Origin: Pseudomonas sp. FP2196
GTDB lineage: Bacteria; Pseudomonadota; Gammaproteobacteria; Pseudomonadales; Pseudomonadaceae
Assembly (NCBI RefSeq): GCF_030687715.1
Contig: NZ_CP117445.1
Location: forward strand, 3,399,501-3,463,500
Length of the DNA: 64,000 nt
Reading direction: 5' to 3'
The translations under genes were made by a program, and so were the position numbers. The notes beneath the pieces are model-generated. The model ran no database searches, had not been told where the DNA came from, and saw only the letters and a list, made by a program, of their open reading frames with translations. Of the stretch, positions 52,974-61,255 are shown one piece after another (the first letter of the stretch is position 1; each line of letters starts with the position of its first letter).

Positions 52974-53684
52974 GTGGGCAGCATCTACTTGATTCGACAT
53001 GGCCAGGCCTCCTTTGGTGCAGACGACTATGACGTCCTGTCGCCGACCGGTGTGCGCCAGGCAGAAATCCTCGGTCAACACCTCGCCGAACTGGGGATCA
53101 GCTTCGATCGCTGCCTCTGCGGTGACCTGCGCCGCCAGCAGCACACGGCTACCAGCGCGCTGGAGCAATTCACCGCAAAAGGCCTGTCGGTGCCCACCCT
53201 GGAAACCGATTCCGCGTTCAACGAATTCGATGCCGACGCGGTGATCCGCGCCCTGCTCCCGGCGATGCTCCCGGACGAGCCGGAAGCCCTCGACATCCTG
53301 CGCAACGCCGCGCAAAACCGCAGTGAATTCCAGCGCATTTTCGCCCTGATCATCGAGCGCTGGCTGGCTGGCACTTACGACACCCCGGGGCTGGAAAGCT
53401 GGCTGGGTTTTGTCGAGAGGGTCCAGGCCGGATTGCACCGGATTCTCGAACAAGCAGAGAAAAACCAGAAAATCGCCGTGTTCACGTCCGGGGGCACCAT
53501 CACTGCCCTGCTCCACCTCATTACGCAAATGCCTGCCAAACAGGCCTTTGAACTGAACTGGCAAATCGTCAACACCTCGCTCAACCAGCTGAAGTTCCGC
53601 GGTCGCGAGGTGGCTTTGGCCTCCTTCAACAGTCATGCCCATCTGCAACTGCTGAAGGCCCCGGAACTCATCACTTTTCGCTGA
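52974..53684 (+). CDS. Histidine phosphatase family protein
   Basis: Branch 1 histidine phosphatase of 236 residues. The catalytic RHG is at 8-10 (YLIRHGQASFG) and the second His is in FTSGGTITALLH-type context near 190. The GTG at 52974 places the motif right at the N terminus, as in the family; a longer frame from 52911 has no better support. Substrate unknown: the family includes sugar phosphatases and phosphoglycerate mutases. It lies 64 bases before the SCP2 gene. Confidence 0.85.
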   Translation: MGSIYLIRHGQASFGADDYDVLSPTGVRQAEILGQHLAELGISFDRCLCGDLRRQQHTATSALEQFTAKGLSVPTLETDSAFNEFDADAVIRALLPAMLPDEPEALDILRNAAQNRSEFQRIFALIIERWLAGTYDTPGLESWLGFVERVQAGLHRILEQAEKNQKIAVFTSGGTITALLHLITQMPAKQAFELNWQIVNTSLNQLKFRGREVALASFNSHAHLQLLKAPELITFR

Positions 53685-53748
53685 GTCCGGATTACTGTGA
53701 ACCTTGCTGTAATCAACCAGCTCTTATTACCCAAGAAAGGATCGAACC

Positions 53749-54063
53749 ATGACCTCCGTAGCTGATGCCGTACAAGCAATGAAAGCCAAGTTCAACCCAG
53801 CCGCTGCTGCCGGTCTGGATCTGGTCTTCGGTTTCCGCATCGACGACACCAAAAACTTCTCGCTGATCGTCAAAGACAGCACCTGCGAGCTGAAAGAAGG
53901 CGAAAACCCGGACGCTCAGGTCACTCTGGTGATGGACGGCGAAACCCTGGAAGGCATCGTCGACGGTTCCACCGACGGCATGCAAGCTTTCATGGGCGGC
54001 AAACTGCGCGCTGAAGGCGACATGATGCTGGCCATGAAACTGTCCGAGCTGTTCCCTTCGTAA
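53749..54063 (+). CDS. SCP2 sterol-binding domain protein
   Basis: Protein of 104 residues made of a single SCP2 domain, a lipid-binding fold. Marks of the family are the FRIDDTKNFSLIVKDS core and the closing FMGGKLRAEGDMMLAMKLSELF. Single-domain bacterial members are thought to carry acyl or other lipid ligands; the actual ligand is unknown. AAAGGA lies before the ATG. A terminator follows. Confidence 0.92.
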   Translation: MTSVADAVQAMKAKFNPAAAAGLDLVFGFRIDDTKNFSLIVKDSTCELKEGENPDAQVTLVMDGETLEGIVDGSTDGMQAFMGGKLRAEGDMMLAMKLSELFPS

Positions 54064-54084
54064 GACTGCAGTTCAGCTTCAAAC

Positions 54085-54110
54085 AAATCCCGCCCTTGTG
54101 GCGGGATTTT
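54085..54110 (+). terminator. Terminator after SCP2 gene
   Basis: AATCCCGCC and GGCGGGATT pair around CTTGT, with A residues before and a T run after. Confidence 0.88.
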
Positions 54111-54259
54111 GCGTTTGAGCGCCAGGAAAAATTGGCTGACACAACATTGACCTCGATCACTGGTGTGCGAGCGGTCACTGATTAATCTTCCGGCTCCATC
54201 AAAGGCCAGGGAAGGCTCACCGGGAGCCTGCGGCTGATCCCATTCAAGGAAGAACTTTC

Positions 54260-55984
54260 ATGCGACCACTCAACATCATTCTGCTGTCGTCGGCGTTTAA
54301 CGGCCTGACCCAACGTGCCTGGCTGGAACTGCGTGAAGCGGGTCATTCGCCCAGTGTCGTGGTGTTTACCGACGAGGCTTCGGTGTGCGAGCAGATCGAA
54401 CACAGTGGCGCCGATCTGTTGATCTGCCCGTTCCTCAAGGACCGCGTCCCGCAAGCGCTGTGGAGCAATACTGAACGTCCGGTGGTGATCATCCATCCCG
54501 GCATCGTTGGCGATCGTGGCGCCAGTGCGCTGGACTGGGCGATTACCAACGAGCTGACAGGCTGGGGCGTGACGGCGCTGCAAGCGGTCGAGGAAATGGA
54601 CGCCGGGCCAGTCTGGGCGACCTGCGAATTCAATCTGCCGCCCGGATTGCGCAAATCCGAGTTGTACAACGGTCGGGTCAGTGATGCGGCCATTCGCTGC
54701 ATTCGCGAAGTGGTGGAAAAATTCGTTGAAGGCTTCGTGCCAGTGGTGCTGGACTACACCGATCCGACAGTGCGCGGGCGTTTGCAGCCGAACATGAAGC
54801 AGGTTGATCGCAGCTTCAGCTGGCACGACTGCGCACGCTTCATCAAGCGCTGCATCGATGCGGCGGACGGCCAGCCCGGCGTGCTGGCAAGCCTGGCTGG
54901 CGGGCAGTATTACGTGTACGACGCGCATCTGGATTCGCGCACCGGCATGCCCGGTGAGATTCTCGCGGTGCATGACGATGCGGTACTGGTCGCGGCCGGT
55001 GACCAGAGTGTGTGGATCGGCTCGCTGCGGCGCAAACCGCAGCCCGGCGAAGAGACCTTCAAGCAACCGGCGCGGCACGTGCTGGCCGCGCATTTGGTCG
55101 ATGTGCCGACGCTGGACTGGTCGATTGCCAGTCAGCCGTTCAGCGACGAGGCGTATCAACCGATTCGCTACCGCGAATCCGGGCATGTCGGCGAACTGAC
55201 CTTTGAGTTCTACAACGGCGCCATGAGCACCGAACAATGCCGGCGCATGGTTGAAGCCCTGCGCTGGGCCAAGTCCCGCGACACTCAGGTGTTGTTGATC
55301 AAGGGCGGGCGCGGGAGCTTTTCCAACGGTGTGCATTTGAATGTGATTCAGGCCGCGCAGGATCCAGGCGCTGAAGCCTGGGCGAATATTCGGGCGATTG
55401 ATGACGTCTGTGAAGAGTTGCTGAGTGCGCGGCAACTGGTGGTCAGCGGGGTGACGGGCAGCGCCGGCGCCGGTGGTGTGATGCTCGCTCTGGCTGCCGA
55501 TATCGTGTTTGCCCGGGCGGATATCGTGCTCAACCCGCATTACAAAAGCATGGGCCTGTATGGCTCGGAATACTGGACGTACAGCCTGCCCCGCGCCGTC
55601 GGTCCGGCAATGGCCGAGCAATTGACTCAAGCGTGTCTGCCGGTGAGTGCCAGCCAGGCGCTGCAACTGGGCATGGTTCAGGAAATCGGCCCGCGTTGCC
55701 CTGATGAGTTTTCGTTGTGGTTGCTGCAACGGGCCAACAGCGTTTTGAGCGATCCGACTTACGCCCCTGTGCGTGAACGCAAGTTACGGATTGATCAAGC
55801 GCTGATCCGGCAATGCCGCGAAGGCGAACTGCAGGAAATGCAGGAAGATATGCTTTACAACCGCAACGGGTTTGCCGAGAGGTGCCGTAATTTTGTGCTC
55901 AAGCGCAAGGCCTGTGGCACGCCGGCACGGCTGATCGCAGATTGGGCGCGCAGACATAAGGTCGAGCTGGTCGGCTCTATGTAG
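54260..55984 (+). CDS. HoxX-like protein: formyl transferase/hydrolase fused to enoyl-CoA hydratase
   Basis: Protein of 574 residues. The N-terminal half is a formyl-tetrahydrofolate-using domain, with His79 opening HPGIVGDRGASALDW and the Asp in EEMDAGPVWA. The C-terminal half (from about 315) is a crotonase fold with GGRGSFSNGVHLN and GSAGAGGVMLALAADIV. This is the domain order of HoxX, which makes carbon monoxide from formyl-THF by way of formyl-CoA to supply the CO ligand of oxygen-tolerant NiFe hydrogenases. No hydrogenase or hyp gene is in the window. AAGGAAG precedes the ATG. The stop codon TAG lies in the first bases of a REP element. Confidence 0.85.
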   Translation: MRPLNIILLSSAFNGLTQRAWLELREAGHSPSVVVFTDEASVCEQIEHSGADLLICPFLKDRVPQALWSNTERPVVIIHPGIVGDRGASALDWAITNELTGWGVTALQAVEEMDAGPVWATCEFNLPPGLRKSELYNGRVSDAAIRCIREVVEKFVEGFVPVVLDYTDPTVRGRLQPNMKQVDRSFSWHDCARFIKRCIDAADGQPGVLASLAGGQYYVYDAHLDSRTGMPGEILAVHDDAVLVAAGDQSVWIGSLRRKPQPGEETFKQPARHVLAAHLVDVPTLDWSIASQPFSDEAYQPIRYRESGHVGELTFEFYNGAMSTEQCRRMVEALRWAKSRDTQVLLIKGGRGSFSNGVHLNVIQAAQDPGAEAWANIRAIDDVCEELLSARQLVVSGVTGSAGAGGVMLALAADIVFARADIVLNPHYKSMGLYGSEYWTYSLPRAVGPAMAEQLTQACLPVSASQALQLGMVQEIGPRCPDEFSLWLLQRANSVLSDPTYAPVRERKLRIDQALIRQCREGELQEMQEDMLYNRNGFAERCRNFVLKRKACGTPARLIADWARRHKVELVGSM

Positions 55985-56061
55985 GAACTGCGGAACGCTG
56001 CGATCTTTTGATCTTGCCAATCCAAAGATCGCAACCTCGTTTCACTCGACAGCTCCTACAA
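55980..56061. repeat. Paired REP element overlapping a stop codon
   Basis: Facing copies of TGTAGGAACTGCGGAACGCT type with a partly decayed right copy (GCAACCTCGTTTCACTCGAC). Bases 55982-55984 form the TAG stop of the HoxX-like gene. A single copy of another type follows at about 56102-56127. Confidence 0.78.
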
Positions 56062-56190
56062 GGTTCTGGGCAAGGTAAAGGTATAGTGTCTGACACAGAA
56101 ACCTGTGGGAGCTGGCTGGCCAGCGATGAACGATGACGCGGTAACCAGTGGGCACTTACAATGCCCGCCACCTCAAATACCGGCCCGCCC

Positions 56191-57054
56191 ATGGACATCG
56201 ACCTCGCCCGCACCTTCCTCGAAATCGTCCGCCACGGCAGTCTCGCTGCCGCTGCGCAGAAGTTGTTCGTCACGCAAACGGCGATCACCGCCCGGGTACA
56301 AAAGCTCGAAAGTCAGTTGGGCAGTACCTTGTTTGTGCGCAATCGCGCCGGGGCGAAATTGACGCCCAATGGCGAAGCGTTCGTGGTCTACGCCAATCAA
56401 CTGGTGCAGACCTGGGAAGCCGCCCGCCGTGACTTGCCGCTGCCCGAGGGCTATCACAACGTGTTGCACATCGGCGGTGAAGTCAGCCTCTGCAACCCGC
56501 TGATGCTCAGTTGGGCGGCCCAACTGCGCGAGAAAATTCCCGGGCACGCCCTGCGTATGGAAATCCGCGATGGCGAAAACCTGCTGCGCCAACTCGAACT
56601 CGGCGTGCTCGACGCCGCGCTGGTCTACCAACCGGAATACTGGCCGGGATTGCAGGTGGAGCAGGTGCTGGAAGAAAAACTGATTCTGGTGCGTGCGCCG
56701 GACAGGCCCGATCCGTACGTTTACATCGACTGGGGGCCGGACTTCCGCCGTCAGCATGATGCCGCTCTGCCGGAAAAAGCCAAAGCCGCGCTGAGCTTCA
56801 ATCTCGGCCCGCTGGCCCTGCAATACATCCTCGAAAATGGCGGTAGCGGTTACTTTCGTACGCGCGTAGTACGCACCTATCTGGAAAGCGGCGCGCTGGA
56901 ACCGGTGACCAAAGCCCCTGAATTCGGCTATCCGACCTATCTGGTGTACTCGCGCGATCGCGACTCGGCGACGCTGCAGCAAGCCTTCAATCTGCTGCGC
57001 GAAGTGATCCGCACCGATGACGACTGGTCACAACGCTGGAATCCGTTGAGCTGA
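56191..57054 (+). CDS. LysR-family transcriptional regulator
   Basis: Protein of 287 residues with the N-terminal LysR winged helix (about 1-60; SLAAAAQKLFVTQTAITARVQKLE) and a substrate-binding effector domain. The start at 56191 (MDIDLARTFLEIV) matches the family; an ATG ten codons upstream is also open and neither has a clear ribosome-binding site. It lies between the HoxX-like gene and the hydroxylase fusion, all on the plus strand. Its target could be either, but a regulator is more often divergent from its target, so this is uncertain. Confidence 0.9.
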   Translation: MDIDLARTFLEIVRHGSLAAAAQKLFVTQTAITARVQKLESQLGSTLFVRNRAGAKLTPNGEAFVVYANQLVQTWEAARRDLPLPEGYHNVLHIGGEVSLCNPLMLSWAAQLREKIPGHALRMEIRDGENLLRQLELGVLDAALVYQPEYWPGLQVEQVLEEKLILVRAPDRPDPYVYIDWGPDFRRQHDAALPEKAKAALSFNLGPLALQYILENGGSGYFRTRVVRTYLESGALEPVTKAPEFGYPTYLVYSRDRDSATLQQAFNLLREVIRTDDDWSQRWNPLS

Positions 57055-57166
57055 CGCTACCGATTTGCCGCGCAGCATGGCGTATGTGGCCTCAAGGTCT
57101 GGGCTGCACAAACGGCGGGATCGGCTAATCTGCCGGGTATAACAACAATACCCACAGGTGAACGCA

Positions 57167-58312
57167 GTGAGGCAGACCACCGAGGCATTTCGCAGCCGCT
57201 ATCGCGCGGCGATCCATCCGTTTTACAACCCGTGGCTGCACGGCGTCTTCGTGCTGCTGTTCGGTGTACTGGCCATCGGTGCGTTCTGGAGCACCGTGCA
57301 ACAGGTCGCTTGGCTGGAATGGCTGACCGTGCCGCTGACGCTGTTGTTGTTCAACTTAGGCGTGTACATGGTCCATCGCCATCTCGGCCACCATAAAAAA
57401 GCTTTCGCAAAAATGTTCTACGCCCGGCATGCGGGCGATCATCACAGTTTCTTCACCCCAGGCCACATGACCTACGACAGCGCCCGGGATTGGCGAGTGA
57501 TTCTGTTCCCGGCGTGGTTGATCGTGATTCACACGCTGGTCATCACTCTGCCGTTGTGGTGGCTTTTCGCGCAGGTCAACATCAATGTTGCCGGATTATT
57601 TGGCGGTTGCATGGTCCTGGGTTATCTGGCCTACGAGGTGTTTCACGCCGCTGAACACCTGCCGCCAGACAATCCGCTGACGCGCCTGCCGTGGATTCGC
57701 CAGATGCGCCGCTTGCACGAACTGCATCACCGTCGCGAGTGCATGCAGGCGCGCAATTTCAATATCGTCCTGCCACTGATGGACTACCTGTTCGGCACCC
57801 TGTACTGGGAGCCGGAAACCGCCCCTTCAAGCTCTTCGAGAATGCCCATGACACGCATGCAGCACACGATCGATATCGCCGGCGACCCGATTGCCGTGCT
57901 CGCCTATGCCGCCAGCGTCAACCGCTGGCCCGAGTGGCATCCTTCTTCATTAAAGATCGACGGCGCGCAAGGCCCGTTGCACGCCGGCTCAAGATTTGAA
58001 GAGGATATTCATGCCGGCGGACGTGCAGGTCACCTCAGTTGGGAAGTCACCGAGTACCTGCCCGGTCGACGCTGGTGCGCGCGAGCGCAAGGCGATACCG
58101 GCTTGTCGTTGCTGTTGACCTACGAGTGCGCGGCTGAAGGCAACGGCACACGGTTTGTGCGCACGCTTGATTATCGCTTCGACGGTTTGGGCATGCGCAT
58201 TGCCAATCAGTTGCTGCTCAAACGCCGCATCGAGCGGGAGTCTGCGGCGTCGATGCTCGCGTTGCGCGACAGAGCGGCGCAGCACCTGGCGTCCATGAGG
58301 GCCAGCGCATGA
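57167..58312 (+). CDS. Fatty acid hydroxylase-SRPBCC fusion protein
   Basis: Protein of 381 residues. The N-terminal 230 are a membrane-bound fatty acid hydroxylase/sterol desaturase domain with four or so helices and His-rich di-iron motifs (HRHLGHHKK, HAGDHHSFF, HAAEHL, HELHHRRE). From about 235 a soluble SRPBCC (START-like) lipid-binding domain follows (HTIDIAGDPIAVLAYAASVNRWPEWHPSS). AGGTGA lies six bases before the GTG at 57167, so this start is preferred over GTG at 57158. The reaction is probably hydroxylation or desaturation of a lipid that the SRPBCC domain binds. Its last codon overlaps the next gene's start. Confidence 0.83.
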   Translation: MRQTTEAFRSRYRAAIHPFYNPWLHGVFVLLFGVLAIGAFWSTVQQVAWLEWLTVPLTLLLFNLGVYMVHRHLGHHKKAFAKMFYARHAGDHHSFFTPGHMTYDSARDWRVILFPAWLIVIHTLVITLPLWWLFAQVNINVAGLFGGCMVLGYLAYEVFHAAEHLPPDNPLTRLPWIRQMRRLHELHHRRECMQARNFNIVLPLMDYLFGTLYWEPETAPSSSSRMPMTRMQHTIDIAGDPIAVLAYAASVNRWPEWHPSSLKIDGAQGPLHAGSRFEEDIHAGGRAGHLSWEVTEYLPGRRWCARAQGDTGLSLLLTYECAAEGNGTRFVRTLDYRFDGLGMRIANQLLLKRRIERESAASMLALRDRAAQHLASMRASA

Positions 58313-59385
58313 GGTGGCGGCGGGCGTTGTTGCTGCTGATTGTGGTCGTCATCGCGTTTCTGCTGCTGATGCCCACCCGGGTTGAACCGGTCGCGTGGAA
58401 ACCGGCGTCGGCGCCCTCCCTCAGCGAAGGCGTCTATGCCGACAACCAGCGTCTCAAGGCGAGCGAACAGGTCGGACCGAGTGACATTGAAGGCCCGGAG
58501 GCGCTGCTGCTGGAGAGCGATTTCCTGATCACCGGGCTGCATGACGGGCGCCTGATCCGCACAAGCCTCGACGGCAAGACGCGCAAAGTGCTGGCCGATA
58601 CCGGCGGGCGTCCCTTGGGGCTGGCGCGGCATCCCAACGGGTTGCTGGTAATCGCCGACGGGGTCAAAGGCTTGCTCTCTCTGGATGCTCAAGGCCAGTT
58701 GATTCCCTTGACCACCGCTGCCAACGACCTGCCGTTCGGTTTCACCGACGACGTGGCGATCGACAAGTCCGGGCATTACGCCTATTTCAGCGATGCCTCG
58801 AGTCGTTGGGGTTACGGCCATGACGGCGAGGCAATCATCGAGCACGGCGGCGACGGCCGTCTGCTGCGCTATGACTTCCAGACTGGCAAAACCAGCGTGC
58901 TGCTGGACAAGCTGGAGTTCGCCAATGGTGTAACCCTCGGCCCGGATGACGCCTACGTGCTGGTCAACGAGACCGGCGCCTACCGCATCAGCCGCTTCTG
59001 GCTGACCGGGCCGAAGGCTGGCACCCACGACGTGTTCATCGACAATTTGCCGGGGCTGCCGGACAACCTGGCGTTCAATGGCAGCGACCGCTTTTGGGTG
59101 GCCCTCTATGCACCGCGCAATGCGTTACTGGATGGCACCGCCGGATATCCGTTCGTACGCAAGATGATCGTGCGGGCGCTGACCGTACTCCCCAAACCGG
59201 TGGAAAAGCGCGGATTTGTGCTGGGGCTGGATCTTGAGGGCAAGGTGATTGCCAATTTGCAGGATGCCAGCAGCGGCAATTATTCGCCGATCACCACGGT
59301 GCGCGAGTACGGGGACTGGTTGTATTTCGGATCGCTCAAGGCAACGCATATGGCAAGGTTGCCACTGACTGAAGCCCTGAAGTAA
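58309..59385 (+). CDS. Strictosidine synthase/SMP-30-like beta-propeller protein
   Basis: Protein of 358 residues. A membrane anchor or uncleaved signal (RALLLLIVVVIAFLLLMPT) is followed by a six-bladed beta-propeller of the SMP-30/gluconolactonase and strictosidine synthase kind. The stretch FANGVTLGPDDAYVLVNETGAYRISRFWLTGP is the most typical. These proteins are lactonases or esterases; Pseudomonas members are uncharacterised. The ATG overlaps the stop of the hydroxylase fusion (ATGA), so the two very likely act in one pathway in or at the membrane. Confidence 0.85.
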   Translation: MRWRRALLLLIVVVIAFLLLMPTRVEPVAWKPASAPSLSEGVYADNQRLKASEQVGPSDIEGPEALLLESDFLITGLHDGRLIRTSLDGKTRKVLADTGGRPLGLARHPNGLLVIADGVKGLLSLDAQGQLIPLTTAANDLPFGFTDDVAIDKSGHYAYFSDASSRWGYGHDGEAIIEHGGDGRLLRYDFQTGKTSVLLDKLEFANGVTLGPDDAYVLVNETGAYRISRFWLTGPKAGTHDVFIDNLPGLPDNLAFNGSDRFWVALYAPRNALLDGTAGYPFVRKMIVRALTVLPKPVEKRGFVLGLDLEGKVIANLQDASSGNYSPITTVREYGDWLYFGSLKATHMARLPLTEALK

Positions 59386-59414
59386 GCCTGCTGAATCTGG
59401 GCTGGATTGACTGA

Positions 59415-59513
59415 CGCCACCGCTGGCAGGCCAGATCCCACAGCAATATTCGTTGTTCGAAGTTATTGCGGACGACCTGTTACTTGTGGGAACTGGCTTG
59501 CCAGCGATGGCGG
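59415..59513. repeat. Paired REP element
   Basis: Facing copies of the GCTGGCTTGCCAGCGATGG type, the left one partly changed (CGCTGGCAGGCCAGATCCC), between the beta-propeller gene and the small acidic gene. Confidence 0.75.
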
Positions 59514-59517
59514 TCTG

Positions 59518-59682
59518 TCAGTTAGAGGATTTATCGAACTTGTCGGGGTCTTCATCCTCCGGCAGTTCCTCTACCGGCTCTTCTGGAAACGAGGTGGTAT
59601 GCGCCGGGCTGTTCGGCTCAGGATGGGTCGGAACCGGGTCGAATGCGCCCTGTTCTTCACTGGGGAATTTGGGATCGTTCAT
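59518..59682 (-). CDS. Small acidic disordered protein
   Basis: Protein of 54 residues (MNDPKFPSEEQGAFDP...) rich in Glu, Pro and Asp, with no hydrophobic core and so probably disordered. GAGGTGC lies before the ATG at 59682. A conserved hypothetical type in Pseudomonas by my recollection. It shares its leader sequence and composition with the gene at 60881. Function unknown. Confidence 0.65.
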   Translation of the reverse strand: MNDPKFPSEEQGAFDPVPTHPEPNSPAHTTSFPEEPVEELPEDEDPDKFDKSSN

Positions 59683-59791
59683 AAGGCACCTCGCAAAGAG
59701 TCGCTGATGGAAGACTCTGAACATTCGAGGTGCCGGGCGTGGCCGTCGTTCCAGTCAATCTGCAACCGTAGGTCGGCAGGTTAATCAGGGG

Positions 59792-60034
59792 TCAGGCTTT
59801 CGCCTGTAATTGCTGGACGATCTTGTCTTTGACCTGCAAGCGCTTCTCTTTGAGTTTCTTCAGTGCGTCGTCACTGGGCGCATCCGACTGGGCGGTTTCG
59901 GCCTTGACCACTTCGGCATCAGCTTCGGCATACTTGTTGATCAATGAATCCAGTAACGGATCGTTGGAGCGTTTGTGCTGGATCTCTTCCTTTGCAATCT
60001 TCAAGTCCTGTAACAGGTCATGGGGAACCGGCAT
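59792..60034 (-). CDS. YdcH-like (DUF465) small helical protein
   Basis: Protein of 80 residues predicted to be mostly a helical hairpin or coiled coil (DLKIAKEEIQHKRSNDPLLDSLINKYAEADAEV, then KLKEKRLQVKDKIVQQLQ). The layout fits the DUF465/YdcH group, which has no known function. The ATG at 60034 has GGAGGTG directly upstream, an unusually strong ribosome-binding site, so it may be made in quantity. Confidence 0.82.
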   Translation of the reverse strand: MPVPHDLLQDLKIAKEEIQHKRSNDPLLDSLINKYAEADAEVVKAETAQSDAPSDDALKKLKEKRLQVKDKIVQQLQAKA

Positions 60035-60240
60035 GGAACACCTCCATCAGTTGATCGGGAGGCCAACGCGACCGATTGCGCTGGCCAGTTACCAGAATGG
60101 CCTCGGTTGAGTCGTTCTGTCGACCACCTGTCAGACCAGCGGTGGCCGTTCGTCGCCCTGTCGCAAATGCGATAAAACCTTTGTCCATCGCCCTGCCTCC
60201 ACTGCATAACGCTCACAACAAACTGCGTGGAGATACACAA

Positions 60241-60762
60241 ATGGACGGATTCAAGCTGCGTCATCTGGTACTGGCTGTCGCTTTGAGCACTGGCATGAGT
60301 AGCGCCTTCGCTGCCACCGACAACAACTTCGTCGATAACGCCGCTGCCGGTGGTATCGCCGAAATCGAGACCAGCCGCCTCGCTCTGGAAAAAAGCCAAT
60401 CAGCGGACATCAAGGCGTTCGCCACTATGATGATTACCGACCACGGCAACGCCAATGATGAACTGGCGACGATTGCCAAGGCCCATGACATCGAGGTGCC
60501 GGACACCACCACGCTGGTCAAGCAGGCCAAAGAGAAAATCCTCGACATGCGCGACGAGTCCTTCGATGCGGCCTACGCCAACAATCAGGTGAAGGCTCAC
60601 GAAGACACCATCGAGTTGTTCAAGAAGCAGGCCAACACCGTGACGGATGACAAGGTCAAAGGCGCGCCTGAGCTGAAAGCCTTTGCCCAGAAAATGTTGC
60701 CGGCGCTGGAAAAACATCTGGCAGCGGCGAAGGAACTGCAAGCCAAGCATCCGAGCAAGTAA
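60241..60762 (+). CDS. DUF4142 exported protein
   Basis: Protein of 173 residues with a Sec signal peptide (to about 25, MSSAFAATD) and a DUF4142 domain, a four-helix ferritin-like fold, over most of the rest. It carries the usual MITDHGNANDELA and the paired helices EDTIELFKKQANT. DUF4142 proteins are common in periplasms of stress-tolerant bacteria; their function is unknown. TGGAG precedes the ATG. Confidence 0.9.
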   Translation: MDGFKLRHLVLAVALSTGMSSAFAATDNNFVDNAAAGGIAEIETSRLALEKSQSADIKAFATMMITDHGNANDELATIAKAHDIEVPDTTTLVKQAKEKILDMRDESFDAAYANNQVKAHEDTIELFKKQANTVTDDKVKGAPELKAFAQKMLPALEKHLAAAKELQAKHPSK

Positions 60763-60833
60763 AAGGCCGGCCCTCACCCTCTCCCCATTGGGTGAGGGGG
60801 ATGGTTCTAATTGGCACTACACAATCCAAGCCG

Positions 60834-60864
60834 AAAAAAAATGCCGCATCCACATGCGGCATTT
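60834..60864 (-). terminator. Terminator of the acidic protein gene
   Basis: ATGCCGCAT and ATGCGGCAT pair around CCAC. Eight A on the left become the T run on the minus strand, so it ends the gene at 60881. It may also act on the DUF4142 transcript. Confidence 0.85.
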
Positions 60865-60880
60865 AACCTCTCAACCCTGA

Positions 60881-61150
60881 CTAACCCCCATCCGTATCAA
60901 TATCGGCATCCGTCTCTTCCCCCGGCTGCGGCCGATCCGGCTCAGGCTCGAAACCCGGGCTGTACTCGTTGTCGTTGTCGGTGTGCTGGTTCTTCTGATC
61001 CACCGCCGGATCAGCACTTTGCGCCTGATCCGTATCGCTCTGCCGTTGTGCAGGTTGCGTCGGCGCCGGTTGCCCCGGCACTTGCGGATCGATGGCCGGA
61101 TCATTGCGATCGATCGGCTGCCCCGACTGATTTTGCTGTTGCTCGTTCAT
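60881..61150 (-). CDS. Low-complexity acidic protein, second of its kind
   Basis: Protein of 89 residues (MNEQQQNQSGQPIDRND...) rich in Gln, Asp, Pro and Asn, with no hydrophobic core and so very likely disordered. Its leader, CGAGGTGCTT before ATGAA, is almost the same as that of the gene at 59682. The longer frame starting at 61225 adds a basic stretch with no ribosome-binding site and is rejected. It has its own terminator. Function unknown. Confidence 0.7.
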   Translation of the reverse strand: MNEQQQNQSGQPIDRNDPAIDPQVPGQPAPTQPAQRQSDTDQAQSADPAVDQKNQHTDNDNEYSPGFEPEPDRPQPGEETDADIDTDGG

Positions 61151-61255
61151 AAGCACCTCGTTGTTCAAAGCCAGCGCGACTGAAACCAGTCGGGCCTTGA
61201 AAGTTCGAAGCCGGCGCCGCGCCAACGTTCAAAACATCGCACTCGCCAGCCGCGA

